From Chitinophagaceae bacterium (GTDB taxonomy: Bacteria; Bacteroidota; Bacteroidia; Chitinophagales; Chitinophagaceae): a DNA stretch of 64,000 nt. The translations under genes and the position numbers were made by a program. Below the pieces are notes generated by a model. That model worked only from the letters and a program-made list of their open reading frames with translations. It made no database searches and was not told where the DNA came from. This document shows positions 46,786-56,207 of the stretch, in pieces (the stretch's first letter is position 1; each line of letters starts with the position of its first letter). The stretch is from assembly GCA_016787065.1 (NCBI GenBank), contig JAEUVD010000008.1:1-64000 (forward strand), in the 5' to 3' direction.

Positions 46786-49257
46786 TTATTGAATCGTCCA
46801 TTTTAATTCCTTATTTTCATCCATATCCAAGTGAACCTGACTGCCTTTTTTAATTTCTCCGGTAATTATCATTCGAGAAAGTGGTTTGCGCAACTTCGTT
46901 CGTATGATTCCTTTTAAAGGTCGAGCCCCGTAACGAGGTGTAAAACCCATCATGGCCACCGCTTCTTTGGCTGTATCGGAAATGGTAAAGGTGATGCCTT
47001 GCAGATCGAGTAATTTGAATAAATGCGCTGAATGAATATCAAAAATCTTAACCACATTCTGTTCGGCGATTGGGGCGAATGGAATGATTTCTGTTATTCG
47101 AGCTAAGAATTCAGGACGGAAAAACGAGGCCATTTTTTCTAGTAATTCATCTGATTTCGGAACAACGCCTTTATTGAAGGATTCGATAATTTGCTCGGCT
47201 CCGATATTGGAAGTGAAGAGAATTACAGCATTTGAAAAATCTCCTTCCTTACCTAAGCGATCATGCATTTTTCCTTCATCTAAAACCTGAAGAAAAATAT
47301 CAAATACACTTGGATGAGCCTTCTCTATTTCATCGAATAAAACAATCGCATAAGGTTGCTGACGAATTTTATTTACCAACATACCACCTTCTTCATAACC
47401 CACATAGCCTGGAGGAGCTCCGTACAATAAGGCGGCTGAATGCTCTTCTTTAAATTCACTCATATCAAATCGTATGATTGAATTTTCATCTTGAAATAAA
47501 AATTCTGCCATCGATTTCGCTAGTTCGGTTTTACCCGTACCAGTTGGTCCTAAAAAGAAAAACGACGCAATGGGTTGTCCGCTTTTGTTAAGTCCGGAAC
47601 GACTTTCAAGAATAGCTTCCGCAACTGTTTTTAACGCGTGATCTTGTCCGATTACACGAGCATTTAAATGCTTCTCCATGTTAATCAAACGTTCCTTTTC
47701 TTTTGTTTGAACTTTCCCGATAGGAATACCCGTTTTATTGGCTACTACCGCTGCAAGGTCGGCAACATCTACATGTTCTTTTGGCTCCTCAGCCATACCT
47801 AACAGATTCTCTAAAAGACGGTGGAGGTATTCAAGTTTTTCTGATGCTGTAGCGAGCTTTTTAAATTCTTTTTCTTCGTTCAATTTGGCTAGTAAAACCG
47901 GACTTAAACTATGTTGAATTTCTTGGTAGAACCAATCCAAACGATCTTCTGATGCTTCCGACATCTCTTTCAAGCGCGTTATTAAATCGGCTACATCATG
48001 TTTGGCTGTATCAGCCATCATACGGGTAACAGCGAGGGTTCTATCAATTAAGTCTATAGCAGAGTCGGGTAGTCGTCGTTCCTTCACAAAGCGTTTCGCT
48101 AAACGTACTGCTTCAGAAACTACTCCTTCTTTAAGTTTTAACTTATGATGATCTTCATAGAGGGTTACGGTATCCACAATCATTTTCTCCGCAACGCCCA
48201 TATCAGGTTCGTCGAGTTTAATGCTTTCAAACCGTCGATTAAACGCTTCATCTTTTTCAATGCTTTTTCGATATTCATCGAGGGTTGTTGTTCCAACCAT
48301 GGTGAGTAAGCCCTTGCCTAATTCAGGTTTCAACACGCCAACGGCGCCACCATTATTATTTTGTTTGTCGATAAGTGTATGTAATTCATCAATAAACAAA
48401 ATACCTTTTTCCAGTGAGGTAATTTCCTTAATTATTTTTCGCAAACGATCGTCCATTTCTCCTTTGTACTGAACGCCTGCCATTAAAGCACCATTATCCA
48501 CTTCGTAAATTTCTGTATCTCGAAGATTCAGAGGTACTTTATTATTCACAACGGCCAATGCAAAACCATCTAACAAAGCACTTTTTCCTACGCCGGGTTC
48601 GCCCATTAAAATGACATTACTTTTGGATTTCCGACTTAGAATTTCACACATCTGACGGATTTCTTTATCTCTACCTAAGATTGGTTGCAGACTACCTTCA
48701 CGTGCTTTTTGTGTTTTATGTATACAGTATTTCAGCAAGGCATCGGTTGTGATAGGAAGATTTGTTTGTTGATTACCGGTAGGGTTATCGCTTGAACTGG
48801 AATCCTGGTTTGGCGACGTAGTTTGCGTTTGAAGTTTTTCAAGAAGTTGAAAAGAAGATACCGGTAGCGTTTTTAATTGTTCATAATTAAAACCTACGCC
48901 AGGGGTAACACAACTAATAAGTAAGGCTTCTAAATCAACTTCATCACGATTAAGCTTTAGTCGAATATGATCGGCTTCCGCTAGCACAGCGCTTGCTTCC
49001 TTATCAGGAAAAATAGTGTCGGAGGAAGAAGCTTTAGGGTATGACTCCATGCGAATTTCTGCCCATTCTTCAATATAGTACACATCAACCCCAAGCGATT
49101 CCAATTTTTTAAGAAGCGAAAAATCTTTATGCAAGAGTGCACGTAATATATGTGCTGGCGAAAATGCCGCATGCATAAACTCGCGCGCATATTGTTGCGC
49201 TATATGAATAACTTGTTTTGCATCAGCGCTCAGCTGCTGCGATTGTGCTATACTCAT
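46786..49257 (-). CDS. tssH: T6SS AAA+ ATPase TssH (ClpV)
   Basis: TssH disassembles the contracted sheath using two ATPase modules, which is why it sits beside tssBC. The 823-residue protein has a Clp N-domain (about 1-140), Walker A GEPGVGKS at 219-226 in the first AAA module, a short coiled-coil middle region, and GPTGTGKT near 570 in the second, followed by the arginine-rich ClpB/V-type C-terminus. ClpB is about 860 residues with a longer middle domain, so this fits the ClpV/TssH group, though a ClpC-like role cannot be excluded from sequence alone. A perfect -7 element precedes it. Confidence 0.88.
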   Translation of the reverse strand: MSIAQSQQLSADAKQVIHIAQQYAREFMHAAFSPAHILRALLHKDFSLLKKLESLGVDVYYIEEWAEIRMESYPKASSSDTIFPDKEASAVLAEADHIRLKLNRDEVDLEALLISCVTPGVGFNYEQLKTLPVSSFQLLEKLQTQTTSPNQDSSSSDNPTGNQQTNLPITTDALLKYCIHKTQKAREGSLQPILGRDKEIRQMCEILSRKSKSNVILMGEPGVGKSALLDGFALAVVNNKVPLNLRDTEIYEVDNGALMAGVQYKGEMDDRLRKIIKEITSLEKGILFIDELHTLIDKQNNNGGAVGVLKPELGKGLLTMVGTTTLDEYRKSIEKDEAFNRRFESIKLDEPDMGVAEKMIVDTVTLYEDHHKLKLKEGVVSEAVRLAKRFVKERRLPDSAIDLIDRTLAVTRMMADTAKHDVADLITRLKEMSEASEDRLDWFYQEIQHSLSPVLLAKLNEEKEFKKLATASEKLEYLHRLLENLLGMAEEPKEHVDVADLAAVVANKTGIPIGKVQTKEKERLINMEKHLNARVIGQDHALKTVAEAILESRSGLNKSGQPIASFFFLGPTGTGKTELAKSMAEFLFQDENSIIRFDMSEFKEEHSAALLYGAPPGYVGYEEGGMLVNKIRQQPYAIVLFDEIEKAHPSVFDIFLQVLDEGKMHDRLGKEGDFSNAVILFTSNIGAEQIIESFNKGVVPKSDELLEKMASFFRPEFLARITEIIPFAPIAEQNVVKIFDIHSAHLFKLLDLQGITFTISDTAKEAVAMMGFTPRYGARPLKGIIRTKLRKPLSRMIITGEIKKGSQVHLDMDENKELKWTIQ

Positions 49258-49277
49258 CTACATAACCTTTTACAATA

Positions 49278-49285
49278 CAAACATA
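49278..49285 (-). promoter_or_regulatory. -7 promoter element of tssH
   Basis: The minus strand reads TATGTTTG, a perfect TAnnTTTG, about 20 bases before the tssH ATG. A TTGA about 20 bases further upstream could be a weak -33 element. Confidence 0.55.
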
Positions 49286-49531
49286 AAGAAGTGCTCTTGG
49301 AAGTTTCAATTTTTTTGAGAAACTGGTAGCCCAAACCACGAATTCGGCGTGGTATGAAGGAAAAAAGGGAAAATGAAGTTAAGGGATTGAGCTCAGCGAA
49401 TGAAAATCGGAATGAATTCTGGCAGTCTATTCCTGCCTAAAAATTTGAAAAGGAATCGGTTCAAACATTTTTATTCTTCGAGGGAGTTTGTATATTTATA
49501 CTCTGATACGAAACCAAATAAATCTACTTTC

Positions 49532-50002
49532 ATGAATACAGGACCAAATCTTCATGTAGGCGATATCGGAACGCATGTTCTTCGACTGCAATCTATTCTT
49601 GTTCACGACAAACTTCTTTATTACAGTAATATTAGCGGAATTTATGATGCCGCAACGAAAACCGTAGTGAAGGATTTACAATTAGCCAATGGCTTACCGC
49701 AAACAGGTAATATGAATTCGCCCACTTGGGCGGTTTTGCCTGCTGATACCAAAACAAAGACCTTGCTGTTTGGTTCACGCGGATTAAAGGTTAAAAAACT
49801 TCAAACCGGATTGAATCGTTATTTTGGAAATCAGGTTGTATTAACTGTGGATGGCGTATTTGGTAGGCAAACGGAAGATGCTGTTTTCAGATACCAGAAA
49901 GAACGAAATATTACTATCGACGGTATCGTAGGCTATGCAACGTGGTGGGTTCCCGCTGGCGGTGCCGGTGCCACGTTGGCGAGTTTATCTGGTCTGGTTT
50001 AA
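49532..50002 (+). CDS. Two-domain peptidoglycan-binding-fold protein without signal peptide
   Basis: This 156-residue protein carries two PG_binding_1-type three-helix repeats (about 8-70 and 75-140), with the LRLQSIL...DAATKTVVKDLQ and VKKLQTGL...FGRQTEDAVFRYQ patterns. The C-terminus is Gly/Ala-rich. The frame extends upstream to 49400, but that extension is basic and unlike the domain, and ATG 49532 gives a clean two-domain protein. No signal peptide or lipobox is present, although the fold binds cell wall. It is divergent from tssH. It could be a T6SS-delivered or wall-linked protein, or a cytoplasmic protein using the fold for something else. Confidence 0.65.
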   Translation: MNTGPNLHVGDIGTHVLRLQSILVHDKLLYYSNISGIYDAATKTVVKDLQLANGLPQTGNMNSPTWAVLPADTKTKTLLFGSRGLKVKKLQTGLNRYFGNQVVLTVDGVFGRQTEDAVFRYQKERNITIDGIVGYATWWVPAGGAGATLASLSGLV

Positions 50003-50186
50003 AATGCCAGAATACCTGTTTTGGTGTAAGAACCTATAGATTAGCGTGCGATTGATGTTCACTGAAATCAACGTAGTGTTCGTGATTTATTTCGATGTTC
50101 TGAACTGCAGCTAAAATTCTTTTGAAAACAAGTCCAATCGTACACATAAGAATATTTTATTCCTTTTTTCTTTTCTTTTCGGCGAC

Positions 50187-50194
50187 TATTTTTG
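50187..50194 (+). promoter_or_regulatory. -7 promoter element of the HhH gene
   Basis: TATTTTTG, a perfect TAnnTTTG, lies 15 bases before ATG 50210. It overlaps the alternative TTG start at 50192 and so argues against it. Confidence 0.5.
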
Positions 50195-50209
50195 GCAGTA
50201 AACATAATT

Positions 50210-51046
50210 ATGAAAGAACCGTTTTCTTTTTCCCGAAAACAACGTTTGGGCGTTTGGGTATTAGGTGTCATTTTGCTTACGGAAATGCTATACCTTTCAA
50301 TCCTACCCTTGCTCATAAAACCTAAACCACTGGTATGGAATAACACCGCTTGGCACGAATTACTTTCTTCTTTAGAAAAGGATAGTATCGGTTATCCTAA
50401 ATTTCAACCACAACAACTAACACCTTTTAACTTTGATCCGAACACGCTAGACGAATCCGGTTTTATTCGTTTAGGATTAAGTGCAAAACTTGCAAGAACC
50501 ATTCTTAATTATCGCGCTAAAGGTGGACATTTCTATCAAAAAGAAGGGTTCAAAAAAATGTGGGGTTTACATCCGGATCATTATAAACAATTAGAGCCCT
50601 TTATTCAAATTACTACGGCATCAACATTATTCCAGCCGAAACAATGTTCGATAGAACTAAACACCTGTGATACCAGTCAACTCATTGCCCTTTCCGGAAT
50701 CGGAAGTTGGATGGCACAACAAATTATAACCTATCGCGGAAAATTAGGAGGCTTTGTTCGCAAGGAGCAGGTTCAAGAGGTGTATGGATTTCATTCGGAA
50801 ATATGGCCTAAAATTAAAGATCAACTGTGGGTAAAAAAGAAACCGCTACATAAGATCAACTTGAATGCCGCTACCTTACAGGAAATTAATAATCACCCGT
50901 ATTTGCACGGTTCAGTTGCTCTGTCTCTTGTAAATTATCGTAAGGAACACGACTACCATATTGCTACTTTAGAAGAATTACGACAGGTTCCGTTGATTAA
51001 TGAGGAATTATTTCGTAAAATTGCCCCCTATATTTCACTTCAATAG
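50210..51046 (+). CDS. Membrane-anchored triple helix-hairpin-helix protein (ComEA-like)
   Basis: This 278-residue protein has one N-terminal transmembrane segment (about 15-35) and then three ComEA-type helix-hairpin-helix units: FDPNTLDESGFIRLGLS, LNTCDTSQLIALSGIG and LNAATLQEINNHPYLHG. These bind DNA backbone in competence proteins. The anchor should place them in the periplasm. A role in DNA uptake is possible but no other competence gene is nearby. It lies nine bases before the acyl-CoA dehydrogenase gene and so may share its message. Confidence 0.8.
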   Translation: MKEPFSFSRKQRLGVWVLGVILLTEMLYLSILPLLIKPKPLVWNNTAWHELLSSLEKDSIGYPKFQPQQLTPFNFDPNTLDESGFIRLGLSAKLARTILNYRAKGGHFYQKEGFKKMWGLHPDHYKQLEPFIQITTASTLFQPKQCSIELNTCDTSQLIALSGIGSWMAQQIITYRGKLGGFVRKEQVQEVYGFHSEIWPKIKDQLWVKKKPLHKINLNAATLQEINNHPYLHGSVALSLVNYRKEHDYHIATLEELRQVPLINEELFRKIAPYISLQ

Positions 51047-51055
51047 CAACTTTAT

Positions 51056-52198
51056 ATGAACTATACTCCAACCGAATTACAACAACAAATTCAGGAAATG
51101 GTGCGCGATTTCGCAGAAAAGAATATTCGCCCTAAAATGATGGAATGGGATGAAAGTCAAGAATTTCCTGTGGAGGTTTTCCGTAAACTCGGTGAACTTG
51201 GTTTAATGGGCGTGCTAATACCTACCGAATATGGGGGTTCCGGTTTGGGTTATTTCGAATATATAACTGTGGTGAGTGAAATTGCAAAGGTTTGTGGTTC
51301 CATCGGTCTTTCAGTGGCAGCGCATAACTCTCTTTGCACAAATCATATTTACAAATTTGCTTCAGAAGAACTTAAGAAAAAATACCTTCCAAAACTGGCT
51401 AGTGGCGAATGGATAGGGGCTTGGGGACTAACCGAAGCCAATACCGGATCAGATGCCGGAAACATGCGTTGCGTGGCTGTTCAGGAAGGCAATGAATGGG
51501 TTATAAACGGCACCAAAAATTGGATTACGCATGGTAAAACCGGCGATGTAGCGGTTGTTCTGTGCCGAACCGGTGAACCGCGAAGTAAAAATAATATTAC
51601 CGCTTTCGCTATTGAAAAAGGTACGCCTGGTTTTTCTGCAGGTAAAAAGGAAAATAAACTCGGTATGCGCGCTTCGGAAACTTGTGAATTAGTGTTCGAT
51701 AATTGTCGTGTTTCAGATGCGCAGCGATTAGGTGAAATAGGAGAAGGTTTTAAACAATCAATGAAGATTTTAGATGGTGGCCGAATTTCTATTGCCGCCC
51801 TTGCCCTAGGTATAGCGAAAGGAGCCTATTTAGCTTCTATTCAATATTCGAAGGAGCGACAACAATTTGATCAACCGATTTCAAACTTTCAGGCTATACA
51901 ATGGAAGTTAGCCGATATGGCTACTCAAATTGAAGCGGCGGAGTTATTGATATATCAAGCTGCCGATAAATTAATGCGTGGTGAGCCCATGACTAAAGAA
52001 AGTGCAATGGCTAAATATTTTGCCTCCGAAGTTTCCGTTCGTGTTGCTACCGATGCGGTTCAAATTTTTGGAGGTTATGGTTACACCAAAGATTTTCCGG
52101 TGGAGAAATATTATCGTGATTCCAAGCTTTGTACGATTGGTGAAGGAACGAGCGAAATACAGAAACTCGTCATCGCTCGCGATATTTTAACAAAGTAG
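51056..52198 (+). CDS. Acyl-CoA dehydrogenase
   Basis: This flavoenzyme of 380 residues oxidises acyl-CoA to trans-2-enoyl-CoA in fatty-acid beta-oxidation. The FAD/acyl-CoA signatures are visible: GLTEANTGSDAG near 125, WITHGKTGD, the GFSAGKKENKLGMRAS loop and the catalytic Glu363 in IGEGTSEIQ. Length and layout fit the short-chain (butyryl-CoA) group. It follows the helix-hairpin-helix gene by nine bases, which is likely to be chance operon order rather than a shared role. Confidence 0.95.
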   Translation: MNYTPTELQQQIQEMVRDFAEKNIRPKMMEWDESQEFPVEVFRKLGELGLMGVLIPTEYGGSGLGYFEYITVVSEIAKVCGSIGLSVAAHNSLCTNHIYKFASEELKKKYLPKLASGEWIGAWGLTEANTGSDAGNMRCVAVQEGNEWVINGTKNWITHGKTGDVAVVLCRTGEPRSKNNITAFAIEKGTPGFSAGKKENKLGMRASETCELVFDNCRVSDAQRLGEIGEGFKQSMKILDGGRISIAALALGIAKGAYLASIQYSKERQQFDQPISNFQAIQWKLADMATQIEAAELLIYQAADKLMRGEPMTKESAMAKYFASEVSVRVATDAVQIFGGYGYTKDFPVEKYYRDSKLCTIGEGTSEIQKLVIARDILTK

Positions 52199-52315
52199 TT
52201 ATAGCGTTAAAGACTATTGTTTTCAAACCTTAGACTAGTTTAAGTTTTTCAATAAGTTAGGTAGTGCTGAAAGGCCTCGTGGATTTAGGATCTTCAACTT
52301 ATGATGGGGTACCAT

Positions 52316-53476
52316 CTATTCATCCTGATTCGGCTGCTTCAAAGTTCGGGATAGAAATAAATAACCTAATCCTGCTGCCGTTGCTGAGGAGATAATAATC
52401 GTCCATTTAATTTCCAAAATCATATCAGGCTGATTAAAAGCCAATAGGGTAATAAAAACCGACATGGTAAAACCAATACCACCTAAAAAACTACAGGCCA
52501 AAATATGCTGCCAACGAATTCCGGAAGGCCAGCTTGCTAATTTTGTTTTCACGAATAATACTGTCGCTAAGGTGATTCCGATAGGTTTTCCTAGAACCAG
52601 TCCTAGAAAAACACCAACATTATAAGTACCCTGAAAAGGATGTATGACCCCTGTACTAAACGGAATAGCTGTATTGCATAAAGCAAAAACGGGTAGTATA
52701 ACATAAGCAACCGGTTTATGAAGCACATGTTGTAAGCGATACGAAACCGAGTTTTCACTACCATCTTCAAAGGGAATAACAAAAGCCAATAAGATACCAC
52801 TCAGCGTAGCATGAATACCAGAATGATGAAAACAATACCACATACCGATACCCCCAAGGAGATAGAGCCCAATAGTTTTTATCTTCATTCGATTACATAG
52901 AAAGAGAACAAGCATAATACCTCCCGCAATTGCTAGGTAAATCCAATGAATGTTTTTTGAGTAAAACAGCGCAATACATAAAATGGCACCGAGGTCATCA
53001 ATAACCGCTAAAGCCGTTAAAAATATTTTGAGTGAAGCGGGTACCCGTTTACCCATCAAGGAAAGTATACCTAAGGCGAAGGCAATATCGGTAGCCATAG
53101 GAATACCAAAACCATTTGAAAAAGGTTGTGTTTGATTCAAGAGGAAATAAATAAACGCCGGTACTAACATGCCACCCACTGCGGCCGCTACCGGTAACGC
53201 TGCATCCTTTATACTCGAGAGTTCTCCTTTATAAACTTCACGCTCCAGTTCCAAGCCAATCATCAAAAAGAAAATACTCATTAAACCATCATTCACCCAG
53301 TGCTCAACCGACAGCGCACCAACCTGAACTTCCCAAACATGTATATAGGGCGTATAAAACGTAGCAAGTAAAATAGAAACTACCGTGCAAAAAATGAGAA
53401 TGACTGAGGAAGAAGTTTCACTTTGAAAAAAATCTTGAAACAATAAACTTAGTCGTGAGCCGGATTTTCGGAGCAT
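52316..53476 (-). CDS. nhaA: Na+/H+ antiporter NhaA
   Basis: NhaA exchanges sodium for protons across the inner membrane to control pH and salt. The 386-residue protein has about eleven membrane segments, with the key Asp residues in PMATDIAFALGIL and ALAVIDDLGAILC. A longer frame begins with TTG at 53491, but ATG 53476 (MLRKSGSRLS) gives the normal start. It is a single gene with its own upstream region. Confidence 0.96.
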   Translation of the reverse strand: MLRKSGSRLSLLFQDFFQSETSSSVILIFCTVVSILLATFYTPYIHVWEVQVGALSVEHWVNDGLMSIFFLMIGLELEREVYKGELSSIKDAALPVAAAVGGMLVPAFIYFLLNQTQPFSNGFGIPMATDIAFALGILSLMGKRVPASLKIFLTALAVIDDLGAILCIALFYSKNIHWIYLAIAGGIMLVLFLCNRMKIKTIGLYLLGGIGMWYCFHHSGIHATLSGILLAFVIPFEDGSENSVSYRLQHVLHKPVAYVILPVFALCNTAIPFSTGVIHPFQGTYNVGVFLGLVLGKPIGITLATVLFVKTKLASWPSGIRWQHILACSFLGGIGFTMSVFITLLAFNQPDMILEIKWTIIISSATAAGLGYLFLSRTLKQPNQDE

Positions 53477-53610
53477 AGTGCAAAGAAACAACTATTATAC
53501 ACCACAAAAAAAATGTAGTTCACCCTTTAATTACGACGCTTTACCACACGGATAAGGTGTTGTTGATAATACAACCTAGTATTGCTACCAGTCAAATAAA
53601 TATCATAGTC

Positions 53611-56085
53611 ATGCGAAATCTTATTTTATTATTTCTTGTTGTCATACTCGGATCGGCGGCTAACGCTCAAACACCAGAAACCATTGTTGGTTGGGATGGT
53701 GCCTCCTTTACCTATCAATCTACCGATAATGCCACGTATTGGCGTTACCCTTTTGCGAATACCGGTTTGGTAGGAAACATTTCGGTAAGTACCATGCGTA
53801 CTTTTGGTGGCGTTTCTCCTTCCACAGCATCTGACGCGTATGGTAATGGCAATCAAATTCTATTCAACGAAAATCCGGGCAATGGATGGATCAATGGAAC
53901 AGGTCAAAAGGGATGGGTTTTTAAATTTAAAACCCTGGGTTATGAAGGACTCAAATTCTCCGGAAAAATGGCCGGCTCTACCTCTTTATTTAATTTTAAA
54001 GGTCCGCGCGATTTTAAATTACAATACAGTACCGATAGTATAGCCTGGACTGATGTTAGTGGCGGAACAATAGCTGCTGGCAATGCAGGTGCAGCCAGTT
54101 ATACCCTCACTACTTTAAGCAATGTGGTATTACCGTCAGCCTGTGATAATCAACCAACGTTGTTTTTGCGCATGCTAATGACTTCCGAAACATCACCGGA
54201 TGGATTTACTGCAACAGCTTCAGGAATGAGTTTTGTAGATGATTTTGTGGTTGTCGGACAAAGTACGCCGGTTGCACCGAGCAATATTATACTTTCTTCC
54301 CAAACTTCTCTTGTTGCCATCGGCGCACAAGCAAGCGCAGGTACTACCATTGGAACCCTTTCCAGTGTTGATTTTAACTTAGGCAATACCTTCACGTACA
54401 CTTTAGTAAATGGCGTTGGTGATACACATAACAGTTCCTTTTTGATTTCCGGAAATACACTCACCGTGAATACTTCTCTTCCGAGAGGAATTTATTCTGT
54501 GAGAATTCGTAGTACCGACAACGCCTCCCTCTTTCTTGAAAAAGTATTCCTGATTTATATAATGGAAACGCAACCGGGTATTTTTTCAAACCCTATTACC
54601 GGCACAGCGCCTGCGAATAACAATCCTTATACTACCGGCCAAACGGTTGCTGCTAATTTAACGGTAAGTGGCATTAAACGTGGAAGCGGCTTAACGGTTT
54701 CCACCTCAAACGATCGATATGCTTGTACAAATTGGGCTGCAACATTGGATGCAAACAAATACTTCGAATTTGTATTAACGCCAGGGGCTGGTTTCGGAAT
54801 TAAATTTGAATATCTTGAGGCTACCTTACAACGAACGTCAACTTCTGCTAAAAATTTTACACTTCGATCGAGTGTCGATAATTATACAACGGATATATAT
54901 AGTCTTACCAATATACCTACCACGGCAACCACGCATAAATTTCCTTTATTGGCTGCCATGTTTCAGAATGTAACATCACCGATTACGTTTCGTTTGTATG
55001 GATGGGATGCCACATCCACTACGGCAACGGCAAGCGTAAATGATTTTTCTTTTAAAGGTGTTATTGGAACCGGCACTTGCACACCTACCTTAAATAGTTC
55101 CACACAATCGGCATGCGCAACATATACTTGGGCTTATAATAATCAAACCTATACCTCCTCTGGTGTATATACGGTAATCGGCGTAAATGCCGGCGGTTGT
55201 ACCCACACGGAAATTTTAAATTTAACGATTACCTCGCCTACCACAACCACTTCTACTGTAAGTGCCTGCGATACCTACACTTGGAGTGTGAATAATCAAA
55301 CTTACACAACGAGCGGCACGTATAGCGTGAGCAGCGGATGCACCATAGATCAACTCGTTCTTACCATCAACCCATCATCTACCGTGATTCAAAATGAAAC
55401 AGCTTGTACTTCCTATACTTGGGCGATGAATAATGTGACTTATACCGCTAGTGGAAACTACACAAACTTAGTGGGCTGTACCACACACAATTTAAACTTA
55501 CAAATACAGGCCTGTGCCGATATTACCTTTTTGATAGAAGGATATTATTTGGGATCAGGATTGATGCAACCCGTTTTACAAAATCAAGGTGTAGCAGGGG
55601 CCCTTGCAACCGAATGCGATTCGGTTACCATAGAGTTTCGAGCGGCTACACCACCGTATGCGCAAGTATATAAAAATCGGAAGAAATTTGCTACCAATGG
55701 AAGTTTTCATGCCGTTTTACCGGAAGCAGCGAACGGACAAAGTTTTTACATAGTTGTTCAACATCGTAATGGCTTAGAAACCTGGAGTAGTGCCCCGGTG
55801 TTGATTGGAAGTAATACCGTGTACGATTTTTCTACGGCAGCAACGCAGGCCTATGGCGATAATCAGATTGAAGTGGCACCTGGGGTGTTCGCACTTTATT
55901 CAGGAGACATTCAAAAAGATGGCGGTATCGATGTTTCCGACTATTTAGTAATGGACCCCGATATTATTAATGGTAACACGGGTTACTTAGATACGGATTT
56001 GAATGGTGATGGTGGTGTGGATGTTTTCGACTTCCTGGTTGCCCAAATGAATATTACCAACGGGGTTAGCTATATCACGCCTTAA
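53611..56085 (+). CDS. Secreted repeat protein with dockerin-like C-terminal module
   Basis: This 824-residue exported protein starts MRNLILLFLVVILGSAANAQ. An N-terminal beta-sandwich region is followed by a cadherin-like stretch near 240-335, then a second beta region. Three tandem units of about 45-50 residues follow, each with a C-x-TYTWxxNNxTYTxSGxY pattern and paired Cys. The last 185 residues are the module shared with the 16020 and 61017 proteins: IEGYYLGSGLMQPVL, VQHRNGLETWS, then two calcium loops DIQKDGGID and DLNGDGGVD. It has no type A T9SS domain. Likely on the surface or secreted, function unknown. Confidence 0.8.
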   Translation: MRNLILLFLVVILGSAANAQTPETIVGWDGASFTYQSTDNATYWRYPFANTGLVGNISVSTMRTFGGVSPSTASDAYGNGNQILFNENPGNGWINGTGQKGWVFKFKTLGYEGLKFSGKMAGSTSLFNFKGPRDFKLQYSTDSIAWTDVSGGTIAAGNAGAASYTLTTLSNVVLPSACDNQPTLFLRMLMTSETSPDGFTATASGMSFVDDFVVVGQSTPVAPSNIILSSQTSLVAIGAQASAGTTIGTLSSVDFNLGNTFTYTLVNGVGDTHNSSFLISGNTLTVNTSLPRGIYSVRIRSTDNASLFLEKVFLIYIMETQPGIFSNPITGTAPANNNPYTTGQTVAANLTVSGIKRGSGLTVSTSNDRYACTNWAATLDANKYFEFVLTPGAGFGIKFEYLEATLQRTSTSAKNFTLRSSVDNYTTDIYSLTNIPTTATTHKFPLLAAMFQNVTSPITFRLYGWDATSTTATASVNDFSFKGVIGTGTCTPTLNSSTQSACATYTWAYNNQTYTSSGVYTVIGVNAGGCTHTEILNLTITSPTTTTSTVSACDTYTWSVNNQTYTTSGTYSVSSGCTIDQLVLTINPSSTVIQNETACTSYTWAMNNVTYTASGNYTNLVGCTTHNLNLQIQACADITFLIEGYYLGSGLMQPVLQNQGVAGALATECDSVTIEFRAATPPYAQVYKNRKKFATNGSFHAVLPEAANGQSFYIVVQHRNGLETWSSAPVLIGSNTVYDFSTAATQAYGDNQIEVAPGVFALYSGDIQKDGGIDVSDYLVMDPDIINGNTGYLDTDLNGDGGVDVFDFLVAQMNITNGVSYITP

Positions 56086-56207
56086 ACAAGAAACACCTCA
56101 TTTATATAGTATAAACCTTTTTTGTTTCGGTCTGTGTAAATGCTTTTGAACAAAATCTTACCTTCCTTTCCATTTTTTTGCTTTATTTTACGCTCCAAAT
56201 TCATTGT

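Noticed and set aside
49336..49354. Hairpin ACCACG...CGTGGT between tssH and the peptidoglycan-binding gene
   Set aside because: Six-base stem with no T-run and no repeated copy; not a convincing terminator or operator.
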